Source of the DNA: Macrotis lagotis
Lineage: Eukaryota; Chordata; Mammalia; Peramelemorphia; Peramelidae
Assembly (NCBI RefSeq): GCF_037893015.1
Contig: NC_133660.1
Location: forward strand, 166,534,363-166,598,362
Length of the DNA stretch: 64,000 nucleotides
Reading direction: 5' to 3'
How positions within the stretch are numbered: position 1 is the first letter of the stretch; every line of letters begins with the position of its first letter. Shown here piece by piece: positions 52,585-63,595 of the stretch. Under the pieces are notes generated by a model. That model had not been told where the DNA came from, ran no database searches, and saw only the letters and a list, made by a program, of their open reading frames with translations. The position numbers and the translations under genes are program-made.

Positions 52585-52860
52585 CTGTGGAAAGCAATTT
52601 GGAATTAGACCAAGAAAGTGACTATAACTGGAAACAAAATGAAGGTCCATCAAATAAGGAAAATAAGGAAAAGTCAATCAAAGAAATGGCATCAGGCTAA
52701 TATGGTATATGAATTTAATGGAATACTACTAAGCTATAAGATATGATCAAAGGTACAGATTCAGGCAAAATTGTGAAGACAGGTGAACTGATGAAGAGTG
52801 AAGAGAGCAGACTGAGGAGATTTATACAATGATTAATATTATAAAGACTTAAGAGAAACT
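52585..52860 (+). repeat. Old L1 3' fragment
   Basis: GAAAGCAATTTGGAATTAGACC...GGAATACTACTAAGCTATAAGA...GTGAACTGATGAAGAGTGAAGAGAGCAGA follows L1 C-terminal ORF2/3' order but is strongly diverged and gapped. Confidence 0.7.
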
Positions 52861-53439
52861 GTATTTTGTCTTTCTTTGTATTCCTAGGATTTAGAACAAT
52901 GCCTAGCACTTAACAGGCAAAAAAATAGAAATAAGAAAGGTCTAAGATAAAAAGATATCCTTAAAATAAAGGATTCAAAAATAAAGGATTCAAAAGACCC
53001 TTTTACTCTCCAATAAAAATATTATGTATTGTAAAAACAAGGTGATTGAATTGTTTTTTTTTAAACTTTTTTGTTAAAAGGCATGAGGCCACAGTGAGAA
53101 GGGAATATGTTCCAAGATTAGAAGGAATTAGGAGATTAAGTGTCATGAGTGAAGAATTACTCAGATTTAGCTTCTATTGATCATTGGACAGGTTGTCACT
53201 AAAATTCCCTATTTTCTTTCTCAATCTCTTTTGATTTCTGTGGCAAAAGAAGCTATGTTCAATGAAAAAGTTTCTCCAAACTTCTCTATTGAAGCTCCCC
53301 CATAAGAACTTCATGTCTTACTTTACTAAGAAAAGCTGAAAACATTCATTATGAGCTTCTTTCTTCTCCCAATATACTCCACATTCTTCTTCCTTCTTCC
53401 AATCTCTGACAATGAAGTTATCAGAATGAGAAAATCCTT

Positions 53440-54170
53440 TCATCTAGTAATACAACTATTAGGTCTGTACTCCTAAGAGATTTAAAAAAAAAAGGAAAAG
53501 AACCTATAATATTTACAGCAGCTCTTTTTGTGGTGGCAAAATAATTGGAAGTTGAGGGGATATTCATCAATTGGGGAATGGCTGAACAGGCTGGAGAATA
53601 TGACTGTGATGGAGTACTACTTTAATATAAGAAATAAAGAAGGGGGCATCTAGGTGGCACAGTGGTCCTAGAATCAGGAGGACCTGATTTCAAATCTGAC
53701 CTTCAGTTCAGGCAGTTGATACTAGTGTGTGACCTTACTAGGTATGTCTTGCCAAAAAAAGAACAACAAAACTTAAAAAATAATGAGGTTTCAGAAAAAC
53801 AAGGCAAGACATACATGAACTGATGCAAAGTGAAATAAGAGGAATCAGGAGATCACTATGCACAGTATAATCAGTGTTACAAATGACGAACAACTATTAA
53901 AGGGCTGATCAGCACAAATGATTCCAGACAATTTCAAAGGACTCATGGAAAAAATGCTAATCAGAAAGAGGCTTCATGAATGAAAATTGAAGTATAATCT
54001 CCTCACTTTCTTCATTATGCTTTGTTTTATGATATGGCTAATATGATTTCACATGTATCACTGATAGATTATTTGATTTCTCAGTGGGTGGGGGGAGAGG
54101 TTGAAGAAAGGGAGAGAACCTGGAACTCAAAACTTAAAAATATTTAAACTATAAAGTTTTAAGAGAAATT
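53440..54170 (+). repeat. Old L1 3' fragment interrupted by a SINE
   Basis: ATACAACTATTAGGTCTGTACTCC...TTTACAGCAGCTCTTTTTGTGGTGGCAAAA...TCAATTGGGGAATGGCTGAACA then, after the SINE at 53643-53780, GAACTGATGCAAAGTGAAATAAGAGG and a GGGTGGGGGGAGAGG 3' UTR. Confidence 0.82.
53643..53780 (+). repeat. tRNA-derived SINE, diverged
   Basis: GGGGCATCTAGGTGGCACAGTGG...GGAGGACCTGATTTCAAATC; shortened middle. Confidence 0.85.
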
Positions 54171-54344
54171 TACTATTCATGACTTTAAGTGACTTCAAAC
54201 TTCAATAGAAAAATGAAATAAACAATTAAATAACCCTATATGGTTAGAATAGTAACTTTATCATAACCGATAAGAAGTGATTTGCACAAGATGACAAAGT
54301 TAGTTGCAGATGTAGTAATTTGGGTGAGGAACCTTCAGGCCAGG

Positions 54345-56875
54345 TCATCAGATAAAGGGAGGTGAACTATGAATACAGGCCCCCCCATAGAACTGGGTCC
54401 CCCCACCTCGGCCCCATGGCAGAGGGGGGCGCTTATGGTCATTCACAGACCAGGAGGGAGGATAGAACCTCACACACTGAGACCCTTGTGGGAGTGTCCC
54501 AAAAGCTCAGGAAGCACCCCAAAACCAGGCCCAGGCTGGGAAAATGAGCAAGCAGAGAAACAAAAGGAAGACTATTGAAAAATATTTTGCAAATGAGCCC
54601 AAGAAGGATCAAGATACTGAGTCTGAAGATAAGGAAGCACAAGCTCCTGCATCTAAAGACTCCAAGAAAAACAGAAATGGGGCTCAGGCTATGACAGAGC
54701 TCAAAAAAGACTTTGAAAATCAAATGAGGGAGTTGGAAGGAAAAACTGGGAAAAGAAAGGAGAGAGATGCAGGAAAAACATGAAAATGAAGTCAGCAGCT
54801 TAGTCAAGGAAATTGAAAACTCTCTGAGGAGAACAAATCCTTCAGACAAAGAATAGAATTCAGGGAGATTGATGAATTTACCAGAAATCAGGAATCAATA
54901 CTTCAAAACCCCCCAAAAAAAGAAAAAGAAAAAGAAAAATTAGAAGAAAATGTGAAATATCTCATTGAAAAAACAACTGACATGAAAAACAGGCCTATAT
55001 AAGATAATTTAAAAATTATTGGAATACCTGAAAGTCATGATCAGGAAAAGAGCCTTGACATCAAAGAATTACTACAGGAAAATTGCCCTGATATTCTAGA
55101 AGCAGAGGGCAAAATAGAAATGGAGAGAATCCACTGATCCCCCCGAGAAAGAGATCCCAAAAAACCAACCCCTAGGAATATTATAGCCAAGTTCCGGAAC
55201 TCCCAAGTCAAAGAGAAAATATTACAAGCAGCCAGAAGGACACAGTTCAAATATCGTGGAGCTGCAGTCAGGATCACACAGGACTTAACAGCAACTACAT
55301 TGGAAGCTCTTAGGGCTTGGAATACAATATACCTGAAGGCAAAAGAGCTTAGAATGCAGCCAAGAATGAACTACCCAGCAAGGCTGAATGTCCTCTTCCA
55401 GGGAAAAAGATGGACTTTCAATGAACCAGGAGAATTTCAAAGGTTCCTTTTGGAATGACCAGAGCTGAACAGAAGGTTTGATCTTCAGATACAGGACTCA
55501 GGTGAAGCATGGAGATTGGAGGAGAGGGGGGAAATATGAGGGACTTAATGAGGATGAACTGCATGTATTCCTGCATAGAAAAATGACACTGATAATACTC
55601 ATATGAACCTTCTCAGTTAACAGTGCAGGTAGAGGGAGCTTTTATAGTTGAAGCACAGGAGAAAGCTGAATTCGAAGATAAAATAGGGTGTAAAAATGGA
55701 GTCAATAGAAAAAAAGGGAAATGGAATGGGAGAAAGAAAAAGGAGAGGGGGAATAGTCCAAGATATTTCACATAATAAGATTTTTTTTATTACAATGAGC
55801 TATTGCAATGATATGGAAGGGGGGGCAAGGGGGAATGAGGGAACCTTTGCTCTCATCAGAGATGGCTAGGAGAGGAAACAGCAAATATACTCAATGGGGT
55901 ATAGACATCTGGAGTAAGAAGGGGTGGGGGGAGCAGGGGGAAGGGGTGGGGATGTGAATAAAGGAGGAAAGGATGGACCATGGGGGGAGAGTGGTCAGAT
56001 ATAACACATTTTCTTTTTTACTTCTTGCAAGGGGCTGGGATTGGATGGCCTGCCCAGGACCATAGGGCCAGGTGGATTCTAGGCCTAAGGGGGTGGTATT
56101 GGGGCTCAGGGCTTCTTGGCCCCAGGACCAGGGATCTGTCTGCTGTGCTACTCAGCGACCCTATAACAGAGTCAGAGTGAAAGGAGAGAGAAAATATAGT
56201 ACATGGTAGTGGAGAAATAAGAAAGGAGGGAGTTGCGATCAGCAATGGCGGCGCTGGAAAAATATGGAAGTAACTTTTGTGATGGACTTATCATAAAGAA
56301 TGAGATCCACCCATGACAGAGTTGTTGGTGTTGGAACAAAGACTCAAGCACATTTTTTGTGATTATTATTTGGGGGGAGGGTGCAGGGCAGGTAGGGCTG
56401 GATGGCCTGCCTGGGGCCACATAGCAGGGTGATCTTTGGGTGTCTGGGGCCGGATTTGGACCCAGGTGCTCCTGGCTCAAGGGCCAATGCTCTGTCTGCC
56501 ACCCAGCCACCCCTACTATTATTGCTATTTTATTTTATTTTGGATCTTTTTTTTTTCTTCTTTTTGGTTTTTGCAGGGCAGTGGGGATCAGGTGGCTTGC
56601 ATGTCACATGGCTGGGTGAGTGTTGGGTTTACAAGGCTGGATATGGGCTCGGGTGCTCGTGGTTCCAGGGCTGGTGCTTCGTCCATTGCGCCACCTGGCC
56701 ATACCTACAATTATTACTATTATTTTTTTAAATTTTTTTCTCTCCCCTTTACTTTTTTTGCCCAAGCAAGTCTATCTATATTCATGGGGGGAGGGGTATT
56801 TTGCTTACTTGTAAACAAGAATATTTTATTAATGTAAAAAAACATTTGTACAAAATGAAAATAAAAAGTGAATTA
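54345..56875 (+). mobile_element. HAL1-like LINE with SINE modules in its 3' UTR
   Basis: 5' UTR tail (54345-54543), ORF1 start ATG at 54544 (MSKQRNKRKTIEKYFANEPK, then an acidic and coiled-coil region), ORF1 broken by shifts after about 54780, later ORF1 phrases to about 55460, and no ORF2. The long 3' UTR (55500-56875) contains three GC-rich blocks, each resembling an antisense tRNA-derived SINE: 56020-56163, 56385-56515 and 56570-56705. It ends AACAAGAATATTTTATTAATG...TTTGTACAAAATGAAAATAAAAAG. It is inserted in older L1 sequence that continues at 56880. Confidence 0.72.
54544..54783 (+). pseudogene. LINE ORF1 N-terminal fragment
   Basis: 79-codon open piece: MSKQRNKRKTIEKYFANEP..., acidic TESEDKEAQ, and heptad-like ELKKDFENQMRELEGK, typical of L1/HAL1 ORF1p N-terminus. 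The remainder of ORF1 is out of frame. Confidence 0.8.
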
Positions 56876-56879
56876 AAAA

Positions 56880-57835
56880 AAATTCTAGGAAAACTGGAAA
56901 GCAGTCTGGCAGAAATTTTCTATAGACAAACATCCCATATATCAAGATAAACTACAAATCAATAAATAACATGATTTAAATAAAAATTCACATTAGAAGA
57001 ACAATGAAAAAATATCTTTTCAAACCTTGAACTGGAGAAGATTTTGACTTTAATAGGAATTATTTTTTTTTGTTTTGTTTTGTTTTGTTTTAGTTTTTGC
57101 AAGGCAAATGGGGTTAACTGGCTTGCCCAAAGCCACACAGCTAGGTAATTATTAAGTGTCTGAGACTGGATTTGAACCCAGGTACTCCTGACTCCAAGGC
57201 CAGTGCTTTTATACACTACGCCACCTAGCCACCCCTAGGAATTATTTTATAAACTATTTTAATTATATAAAACTGAAATTTTTTCCACAAACATAAAAAA
57301 ATGCCAATTAAAATCAGAAAGGAAAGTGAGAATGGAAGAAAGGATTACAAAAAATTTCTCTAATATAGCCAAGATATATAAGGAACTAATTCAAATTTAT
57401 AAAAAACAAAAGCAATTGTCCGAAAGATAAATGATCAAAGGATATGAATTGGTAGGTTTTTTTTTAATTTGGGGGCAGTTTTCAAGGGACAATATTTTCT
57501 TAACAACTTAAATGGGGAAAAAAATGCATAAAATCATCAACAATTTAACAAATACAAATTCAAACAACTATGAAGTACCCACATTATAACCAGACTGGCA
57601 AATATAACAAAAGAAGGGAAATAACTGATAAAAAGATTTTAAGGAAAAACAGACATAATATGCTATTGTTGAGCCCATGGTTTGATTCAGCCATTCTGAA
57701 AAACAATTTTAAACCTTGGTTTTAAAAAGTCACACAAATGTGCTTTACTCTTTGTACTGCTCTTACCACTAATTGGCCTATACTTCAAAGAAAAAGGGAA
57801 AGGACCCATAAATACCAAAAGTATCATTTTTTAAT
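56880..57835 (+). repeat. Old L1 ORF2 fragment interrupted by a SINE
   Basis: AAAACTGGAAAGCAGTCTGGCAGAAATT...CATATATCAAGATAAACTACAAATC corresponds to the ORF2 segment after the RT domain. After the SINE come ATATAGCCAAGATATATAAGGAACTAATTCAAATTTATAAAAAAC and ACCAGACTGGCAAATATAAC. Diverged, no frame. Confidence 0.8.
57067..57235 (-). repeat. Marsupial tRNA-derived SINE with perfect target-site duplication
   Basis: Antisense copy, tail (TGTTT)n as reverse of an A-rich tail; flanked by the perfect 13-bp repeat TAGGAATTATTTT at 57054-57066 and 57236-57248. Confidence 0.97.
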
Positions 57836-58245
57836 ATCTTGACCCCAGTATTCTCTAAAATCTTCAAGTTTATTTCAGAAATCACTCCATTTGCTTTAAC
57901 CAGATAATTTTATATATGGATGGCACAAAGCTGGCAAGTGCAGATTCTCTTTTTCTTGGTGTAAATTGTTATGCCAATATTAACACAAGTAGCAGGATCA
58001 ATCCATACTTTGTTGTATTTCAACCATAGAGGCTGTAATGAATACACAATCATCCCCCATGCTTAACACAATACTTGACATAGTAGGCATATAAATCTGT
58101 ATCAAAACTGAATGATACAACAGAAGTTCCTGAAATACAAGGGAACCTAAAATAGTTTAACATAATGCTAAACTCTGACAAAATAAAACCAACCATTCAT
58201 ACACTCTTTAAGCATAACCCTAATTCAAAAACAAACTACTCTTAC
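57836..58245. other. SLAIN2 intron adjoining exon A donor
   Basis: L2/MIR-like 3' phrase at about 58060-58095 (CTTAACACAATACTTGACATAGTAGGCATATAAAT). Otherwise unassigned. Confidence 0.45.
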
Positions 58246-58410
58246 CTGAACTTCCAGGAAGTATAAGCTGTTTGACCATAGGAGGTTTCACTGGTGTTGA
58301 GGAAGGAGAATTGAAACCACTGCTATAAGGGCTACTTGCATTTGGGCTGTATGAATTTGTATAACTCACAGAGTTGAAAGAATTATTATACAAACTCTGC
58401 CTCTTGATGG
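58246..58410 (-). CDS. SLAIN2: SLAIN2 coding exon A (first in window)
   Basis: 165 nt, acceptor ...CTCAATGCAG and donor G|GTAAGAG, entering and leaving in phase 1. It encodes [20 protein letters not shown] followed by an S/N/P-rich stretch and ends [10 protein letters not shown](G). This is the conserved SLAIN2 segment after the N-terminal coiled-coil region: low-complexity, Ser/Asn/Tyr-rich and predicted disordered. A phase-1 upstream exon supplying one base of the first codon is required and is not in the window. A SINE inserted only about 70 bp upstream of the acceptor (58484-58595) leaves the polypyrimidine tract and AG intact. Confidence 0.93.
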
Positions 58411-58483
58411 CTGCATTGAGAAAAGATCATAATGAAAGATTATTACAATACATTAGCTATCAATATTTTTAATTCAAAGTCTT

Positions 58484-58595
58484 TTCCTTTTTTTTGCAAG
58501 GCAATGGGATTAAGTAGCTTGCCAAGGCCACACAGCTCGGTAATTATTAAGTGTCTGAGGCCGGTGCTCTATTCACTGTGCCACCTAGCTGCCCC
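58484..58595 (-). repeat. tRNA-derived SINE close to exon A, with target-site duplication
   Basis: Short antisense copy TTTTTTTGCAAGGCAATGGGATT...CACCTAGCTGCCCC, flanked by TCAAAGTCTT at 58474-58483 and 58596-58605 (perfect 10 bp). Internally deleted (missing the AACTCAGGTACTCCTGA part). Confidence 0.95.
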
Positions 58596-58605
58596 TCAAA
58601 GTCTT

Positions 58606-59072
58606 AATAGATATCTCAAAAAAGAAAAAAATTTCAGGGTTATGGCAAAAACAAAAATTCTAATATTCTGAAAAAAGCATTATAAATCTTCCCTAAGACA
58701 ACGAAAACACAATTACATACACTATTTTCAGGCATCTCCAAAACAGATCTTTAACATCAAAATACTTTAACATTCATGTTAGTAGAAAATTGTACTCTTT
58801 ATTGATATTCAGTAATATTAAAATAATAAAAGTAAAAAAAAACCCTTGTACATTTTTCAAAAAAGTTTTGTTGATACCTTGTTTCTAAATCACCTCCATT
58901 TCCCAATTTAAATCTACACCCCATCCTGAGTCATTCTTATAACAAGAAAAAAAAAAGGGGGGGGAGAAGTGGGAGGAAGAGTTCAAAGCTACATACATTA
59001 ACCAAAAGTCTGACGTGACATTCAATGCTCTATTTGTATAGAGCACTGCAAGGGAAGAAAGACACACACACA

Positions 59073-59127
<55 letters not shown>

Positions 59128-60244
59128 CTTCTTGTTGAGGACAAAGCTTAATCACTACAATTTCCCAATTCAATTTATTTAAAAAAAGTCACATGATTTA
59201 CCTTCTGAAAGTTATCACTGGTTTAAAATTTAGGATAAGATCAGAATATAAGAGATCATATATTTGGTTTTTGTGTTTTAATTTGGGCAACTGTATTCCC
59301 TGCAGTGGTTTGGTAATTTTCAAAAATTCTGCTTTTTTCCTGAAAAGGGAAAAATAAGCACACAAAATATAAATTCAGGCAAATGTACAAGATTCTGAAA
59401 TGTTATTATATTGCACATATTCACTCAAAAAGTCAGATGTCAAAAGCAAATATTTTCCTGTACCTTCCTACTTTTCATTATATGCTCTGGAAATCAACAG
59501 CATCAACTTGTAGTCTAATCTCACAAGAACTCTGACAGTAGTTCCAAAATTACTGATAAAGAAGTTAAAGATTTTTCCTAGATCTATATATCAAGCAGCT
59601 AACAGTATAAACAGCTAAGAATCAGGAGTACATAAATTAAATAATTTATTCTTATTTTTTAAAAAAATTACTTTGCCATTGCTGTCAACAACTATCATAA
59701 AATTGAAAAATCAAAAGACTAGAGTTGAGGGGGATGCAATCCCATCTCTAATTCCACTTACTTAACCTCTTTAAGTCTCTGTTCCAACATTTGTGTTTTA
59801 AAAGGATGGGGGTGGGGGCACGGGAGGAAGAGGTAGGACAAATGACTTCTGAGATTCCTTCCTGTTCTAGATCTATAATCTTATGATCTACTACAGTTCT
59901 CAGGTATAAAACTTTTATGCCAATGATCCCTTTCAACAACTAAGAGTTGAATTTACAGTTGTCTGATGGCTGTAAAAAAAATATTCTTCTATCTCTACAA
60001 CCTTACTTGAATTAGAAAAGTGGGAAAAGAAATAGACCTAATATCTAAAAGAGGTTATTCTCACTGGAGAAGTGGATTTGACTGGCCTTAGCTTGACAAT
60101 TACCTGACAAAATGAAGGTACACCTTTACTACCACAGCTAACTGTGGTAGTAAACCTATTGTCATTTGGTCAAGTCTTCATGAGTTCTCTTGGCAAAAAT
60201 ACTAGAGCAGTTTGCCATTTCCTTCTCCAGTGAGTACTAAATTT
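58606..60244. other. SLAIN2 intron upstream of exon A
   Basis: (AC)n-(GT)n compound microsatellite at 59061-59125 and a 13-bp hairpin at 60125-60154. No exon seen. Confidence 0.45.
59061..59125. repeat. (AC)n-(GT)n self-complementary microsatellite
   Basis: Seven AC units, GCAC, then about 23 GT units; the two arms are complementary. Confidence 0.95.
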
Positions 60245-60528
60245 AGATAAGTTATTTTTTGGGAAGGCAATTAACTTCAGTGACTTGCCTAAGGTCAGAG
60301 AGTAAGTATCTGTGACTTGAACTCAGGTCCTCCTGACTCCAGTACTCAAACTTCTGTGCCTACCTAGCTGTCTCTAGTCTTAATTTGCAGATGAGGAATT
60401 GAGCCAAAAAGGTTAGTTAAGTGAGTTGTCCAGGATCACATAGCTAAAAAGTGTCTGAGATTAGATTTGAACTTAGCTTTCTGTCTCCAAGCCTAGTGTT
60501 CTATTCACTGCATCACCTAGCTGACCCA
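60245..60528 (-). repeat. Two tandem antisense SINE copies, diverged
   Basis: 60245-60380 (GGAAGGCAATTAACTTCAGTGACTTGCCTAAGGTCAGAGAG...CTACCTAGCTGTC) and 60381-60528 (GAGTTGTCCAGGATCACATAGCTAAAAAGTGTCTGAG...CATCACCTAGCTGACCC) abut head to tail. Confidence 0.8.
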
Positions 60529-60779
60529 CAGTAAAGCCATACCTTTCTATAATTCCCATAAGGAAAAATTATTCATGATATCAAGAAACTGTGCTATGTT
60601 ACCTACACTGCTGTTGCTTCTTCCCTTTCATGATCAACATAGGCAATAAAAGGTTTAGGGGCCCAGAAAGTCCCTCCAAGTAACTTTTCCTGTGGCATTC
60701 ATGAGATTTGTTTCAATCTATCATGAAAAGGATATTGATACAAAAAGATACAAAATATCCAGAGACTCTCAGAATTTAA

Positions 60780-61265
60780 AGAGCCCCTGTAATAAGAAAT
60801 CCTGTACAATATACCCAGGTCATCCCACCTTTGGTTGAAGACCTCTAGGGAGGTAGCTTCCACTATCTCTTAAGAAAGTCCAAGTCAATAAGTCAACATA
60901 AACATTTATTCACCCTGTGCTGTTCCATATTTTTATCAATGATCTGAATAAAGGCCCAGAGATACACTTGTCCAATATGGGAAGAATGACTCAATGGTTT
61001 ACAGAAGAGGTATTCAAAAATATCTCAACCAGCTATAATGATGGATCCAAACCTAATAAAGTAAAATTTAAGAGTAACTATTTTCCCACAAATTGTTTTT
61101 TAAAACTTCAAAAATAATAAGATAATGAAAGAAAGGTTAGAAAGCAATTCATGTGGAAAAGATTTAGGAATTTAATATACTGCATTCCTAATAAGTATAT
61201 AACAGTATGATATCCCCAAAAAGCTAAAGCTACTCTAGGTTACATCAAAAGTGCCATCTTTTCCC
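60780..61265 (+). repeat. CR1/L3 LINE ORF2 and 3' remnant
   Basis: CATATTTTTATCAATGATCTGAATAAAGG encodes FINDLNK, a CR1-clade RT phrase. Later ATGTGGAAAAGATTTAGGAATTTAATATACTGC and CCAAAAAGCTAAAGCTACTCTAGGTTACATCAAAAGTG follow the CR1/L3 order. A 66-codon frame (60917-61117) is a fragment of this. Confidence 0.65.
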
Positions 61266-61269
61266 AAAA

Positions 61270-61865
61270 AGATGTAGATAAATCATATATGATTTGAAAA
61301 AGCAGTTTTCAGAAGAAGAAATCAAAGCAATCAACAGTCCTATTAAAAAATGCTTAAAGATGTGCAATTTAAAGCAACTCAGAGGTACCATTATACTCCT
61401 ATCATATTAGATAACATGACATAAAAGGAAAATGATGTTTTAGGGAATGTAGAAAAATTGGGATACTAATATATTATTGGTAAAGTTGTGAATTGGCACA
61501 ACTATTCTGGAGAACAATTTGGAACTGTCCACAACTTTTTTTTTTTTTTTTTAGGTTTTTGCAAGGCAAATGGGGTTAAGTGGCTTGCCCAAGGCCACAC
61601 AGCTAGGTAATTATTAAGTGTCTGAGACCGGATTTGAACCCAGGTACTCCTGACTCCAAGGCCAGTGCTTTATCCACTATGTCACCTAGCCGCCCCTTGT
61701 CCACAACTTTTAAAACTTTGACTCAGCAATACCATTATTAGGACTGTATCAAAGAAAGGACATCAAAGAAAAAGGAATAGGACCTGCATGTACAAAAAAA
61801 TATTTAAAGCAGCTCTCTTTTTGTGATGGCAAAGATTAGAAAATTGAGGATATGCCCATCAAATA
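61270..61865 (+). repeat. Old L1 ORF2 C-terminal fragment with nested SINE
   Basis: AAAAGCAGTTTTCAGAAGAAGAAATCAAAGCAATCAACAGTCC...GAGAACAATTTGGAACTGTCC, then after the SINE GACTCAGCAATACCATTATTAGGACTGTATC...TTAAAGCAGCTCTCTTTTTGTGATGGC. Frame destroyed. Confidence 0.88.
61540..61697 (-). repeat. Marsupial tRNA-derived SINE with perfect target-site duplication
   Basis: Antisense copy; perfect 14-bp duplication TGTCCACAACTTTT at 61526-61539 and 61698-61711. Confidence 0.97.
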
Positions 61866-61868
61866 AGG

Positions 61869-61975
61869 CAGGGCTGTCCAGTCCTTCGGTAGCTCAGCTT
61901 CCTTTACTAAAGCATTTTGTAAACCCATGGGGGGTCACATAAAATCGCACTGCAGGATACATTTTGGACAGCCTT
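61869..61975. mobile_element. Short hAT-like element
   Basis: 107 bp with inverted termini CAGGGCTGTCC at the left and GGACAGCCTTG at the right (one mismatch/indel). Flanks AAATAAGG / AATTAGAG only partly agree as an 8-bp duplication. No coding capacity. Confidence 0.55.
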
Positions 61976-61984
61976 GAATTAGAG

Positions 61985-62905
61985 AATGACTAGAGACTTC
62001 CTGGGCAGAGACAAGATGGTGAAGAGAAAGTAGGAAGTTCATGGAGCTGTTCCCAGTTTCTCTCTGAAACAACTTTAAATGAAGCCTCTAAACAGATCCC
62101 AAAGCGACATGACCCACAAGAAAGGAGTGGATCAACTGTTCAGCCCAAGATATCCTAGAGGAACTTCAGGAAATATCTGTCTCATGTGGCTAAATGGGGA
62201 ACAGGGAAGCCTGCAGTAGGATCTTAGCCACAACACAATTCATAATCAAAACAACTGGAACCAGGCTCAATAGGCCAACAGAGGGGCCCAGTTCCAACAC
62301 TGAAGGCATATTGAGAGCCCAGGGAAAGTTGATGCAGCTGCAAGAGGCTGAGGCAGGCGGCAAGACAAAAGCACCTGAGATCCCAGTGTGGAAAGCAAGG
62401 GACCATACCCCCAGCTCCTAGCACAAAAAGTTCAGGTTTTTTATCCCCTGAGCCCCAGGAGCAGAGCTCAACTTTCAAAATGAGCAAAAAACCAGAGAGC
62501 CCTGATAACCATAGAAAGCTACTATGGTGACAAAGATCAAAATGTCATTTCAGAAGAGGAAAGCAGTGACAAAATGCTTATATGCAAAGTCTCAAAGGGA
62601 TTTATGATGATCTCAAATTCATAAAGTCTTCCTGGAAGAGTTAAAAAAGGATTTTAAAACATAACAAAGAAAGAAGAATTAATAAAAGAAATGAGACATG
62701 CAAAAGAATAATAAAAAAGTAGAAAAAGGAATAAAACCTTTAAAAGTAGAATTTGTCAAATGGAAAAAGAAAACAAATCCTTTAAATGGAAAATTGAAAA
62801 AGTGGAAAAGGAAACATAAGAGCTAACTGAAGAAAAATAATTCCTTAAAAAAATAGAATTGGATAAGGGGAAACTAATGACTCAAACATCAAGAATCCAT
62901 CAAAC
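61985..62905 (+). mobile_element. L1 5' UTR and start of ORF1 (second L1 lineage)
   Basis: GGCAGAGACAAGATGGTGAAG opening, a GC-richer 5' UTR, and an ORF1 ATG at 62480 (MSKKPESPDNHRK) that soon meets a stop. Downstream Lys/Glu-rich coiled-coil codons are broken. Interrupted by a SINE at 62908 and followed by ORF2 C-terminal sequence at 63061, so the middle of the element is missing. Confidence 0.7.
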
Positions 62906-62907
62906 TG

Positions 62908-63060
62908 GGACAGCTAGGTGGCACAGTGAATAGAGCAACAGCCCTTTAGTCAGGAGGACCTGAATTCAAATGCAACCAGACACTTAATAATTACCTAGCT
63001 GTGTGACCTTGGGCAAGCCACTTAACCCATTATTGCTTTGCAAAAAAACCTAAAAAAAAA
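62908..63060 (+). repeat. Marsupial tRNA-derived SINE with target-site duplication
   Basis: GGACAGCTAGGTGGCACAGTG...GTGTGACCTTGGGCAAGCCACTTAACCC and A-tail. Flanked by AGAATCCATCAAACTG (62892-62907) and AGAATCCATCCAACTG (63061-63076), one mismatch. Confidence 0.95.
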
Positions 63061-63307
63061 AGAATCCATCCAACTGTGGGAAAACTGGGACACTATTACA
63101 CTGTTGGTGGAATGGCAAACTGATACACCCATTTAAGACAGCAATTTGGAACTATATCCAAAAGACAATAAATCATTTGATTCAGCAGTACCACTACTAG
63201 TCATATTCCAAAGAGATGACAAAAAGGAGGGAAGACCTACATGTACAAAAATATTTGTAAATATTTTTATTTTTAAATATTTTTAATAAAAATATTTATA
63301 GCAGCTC
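63061..63307 (+). repeat. Old L1 ORF2 C-terminal fragment
   Basis: GGGACACTATTACACTGTTGGTGG...GCAATTTGGAACTATATCC...ATTTATAGCAGCTCTGG. The expected continuation (GGGAATGGCTG...) resumes near 63757. Confidence 0.85.
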
Positions 63308-63595
63308 TGGTGAGAGACATTTTGGAAACATTATGTTCCTTTGTTCGCATCTGTTACTAGGATAGATTTCTGCGAATAGATTGTACCCCCCAAAACCCAA
63401 CCAATGAGTTGGGGGAAGGGGGCTAGGGAGAAGGTGGGGACTGCAGTTAGAAATTATATTAAACTAAATTTGCTGTGGCTCCCTGACTAACTTAGTGTGC
63501 CAGAGTAAATTTGCACTTTTTCCTCAAGAAAAAGTAAATAAAACCTTTCGTTTGCTCAGACCAGTCTCTGAAAATTTTCTTCAGTATATTTATCA
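63308..63595 (+). mobile_element. LTR-like insertion
   Basis: Begins TGAGAGACATTTTGGAAAC, contains AATAAAACC at about 63537, then TTTGCTCAGACCAGTCTCTGAAAATTTTCTTCA, an R/U5-like sequence, and ends near CATCACACA. It interrupts an L1 fragment. No duplication found, so ends and class are uncertain. Confidence 0.5.

Noticed and set aside
56402..56837. Open frames of 109-133 codons
   Set aside because: Overlapping readings of the GC-rich SINE-like modules in a LINE 3' UTR.
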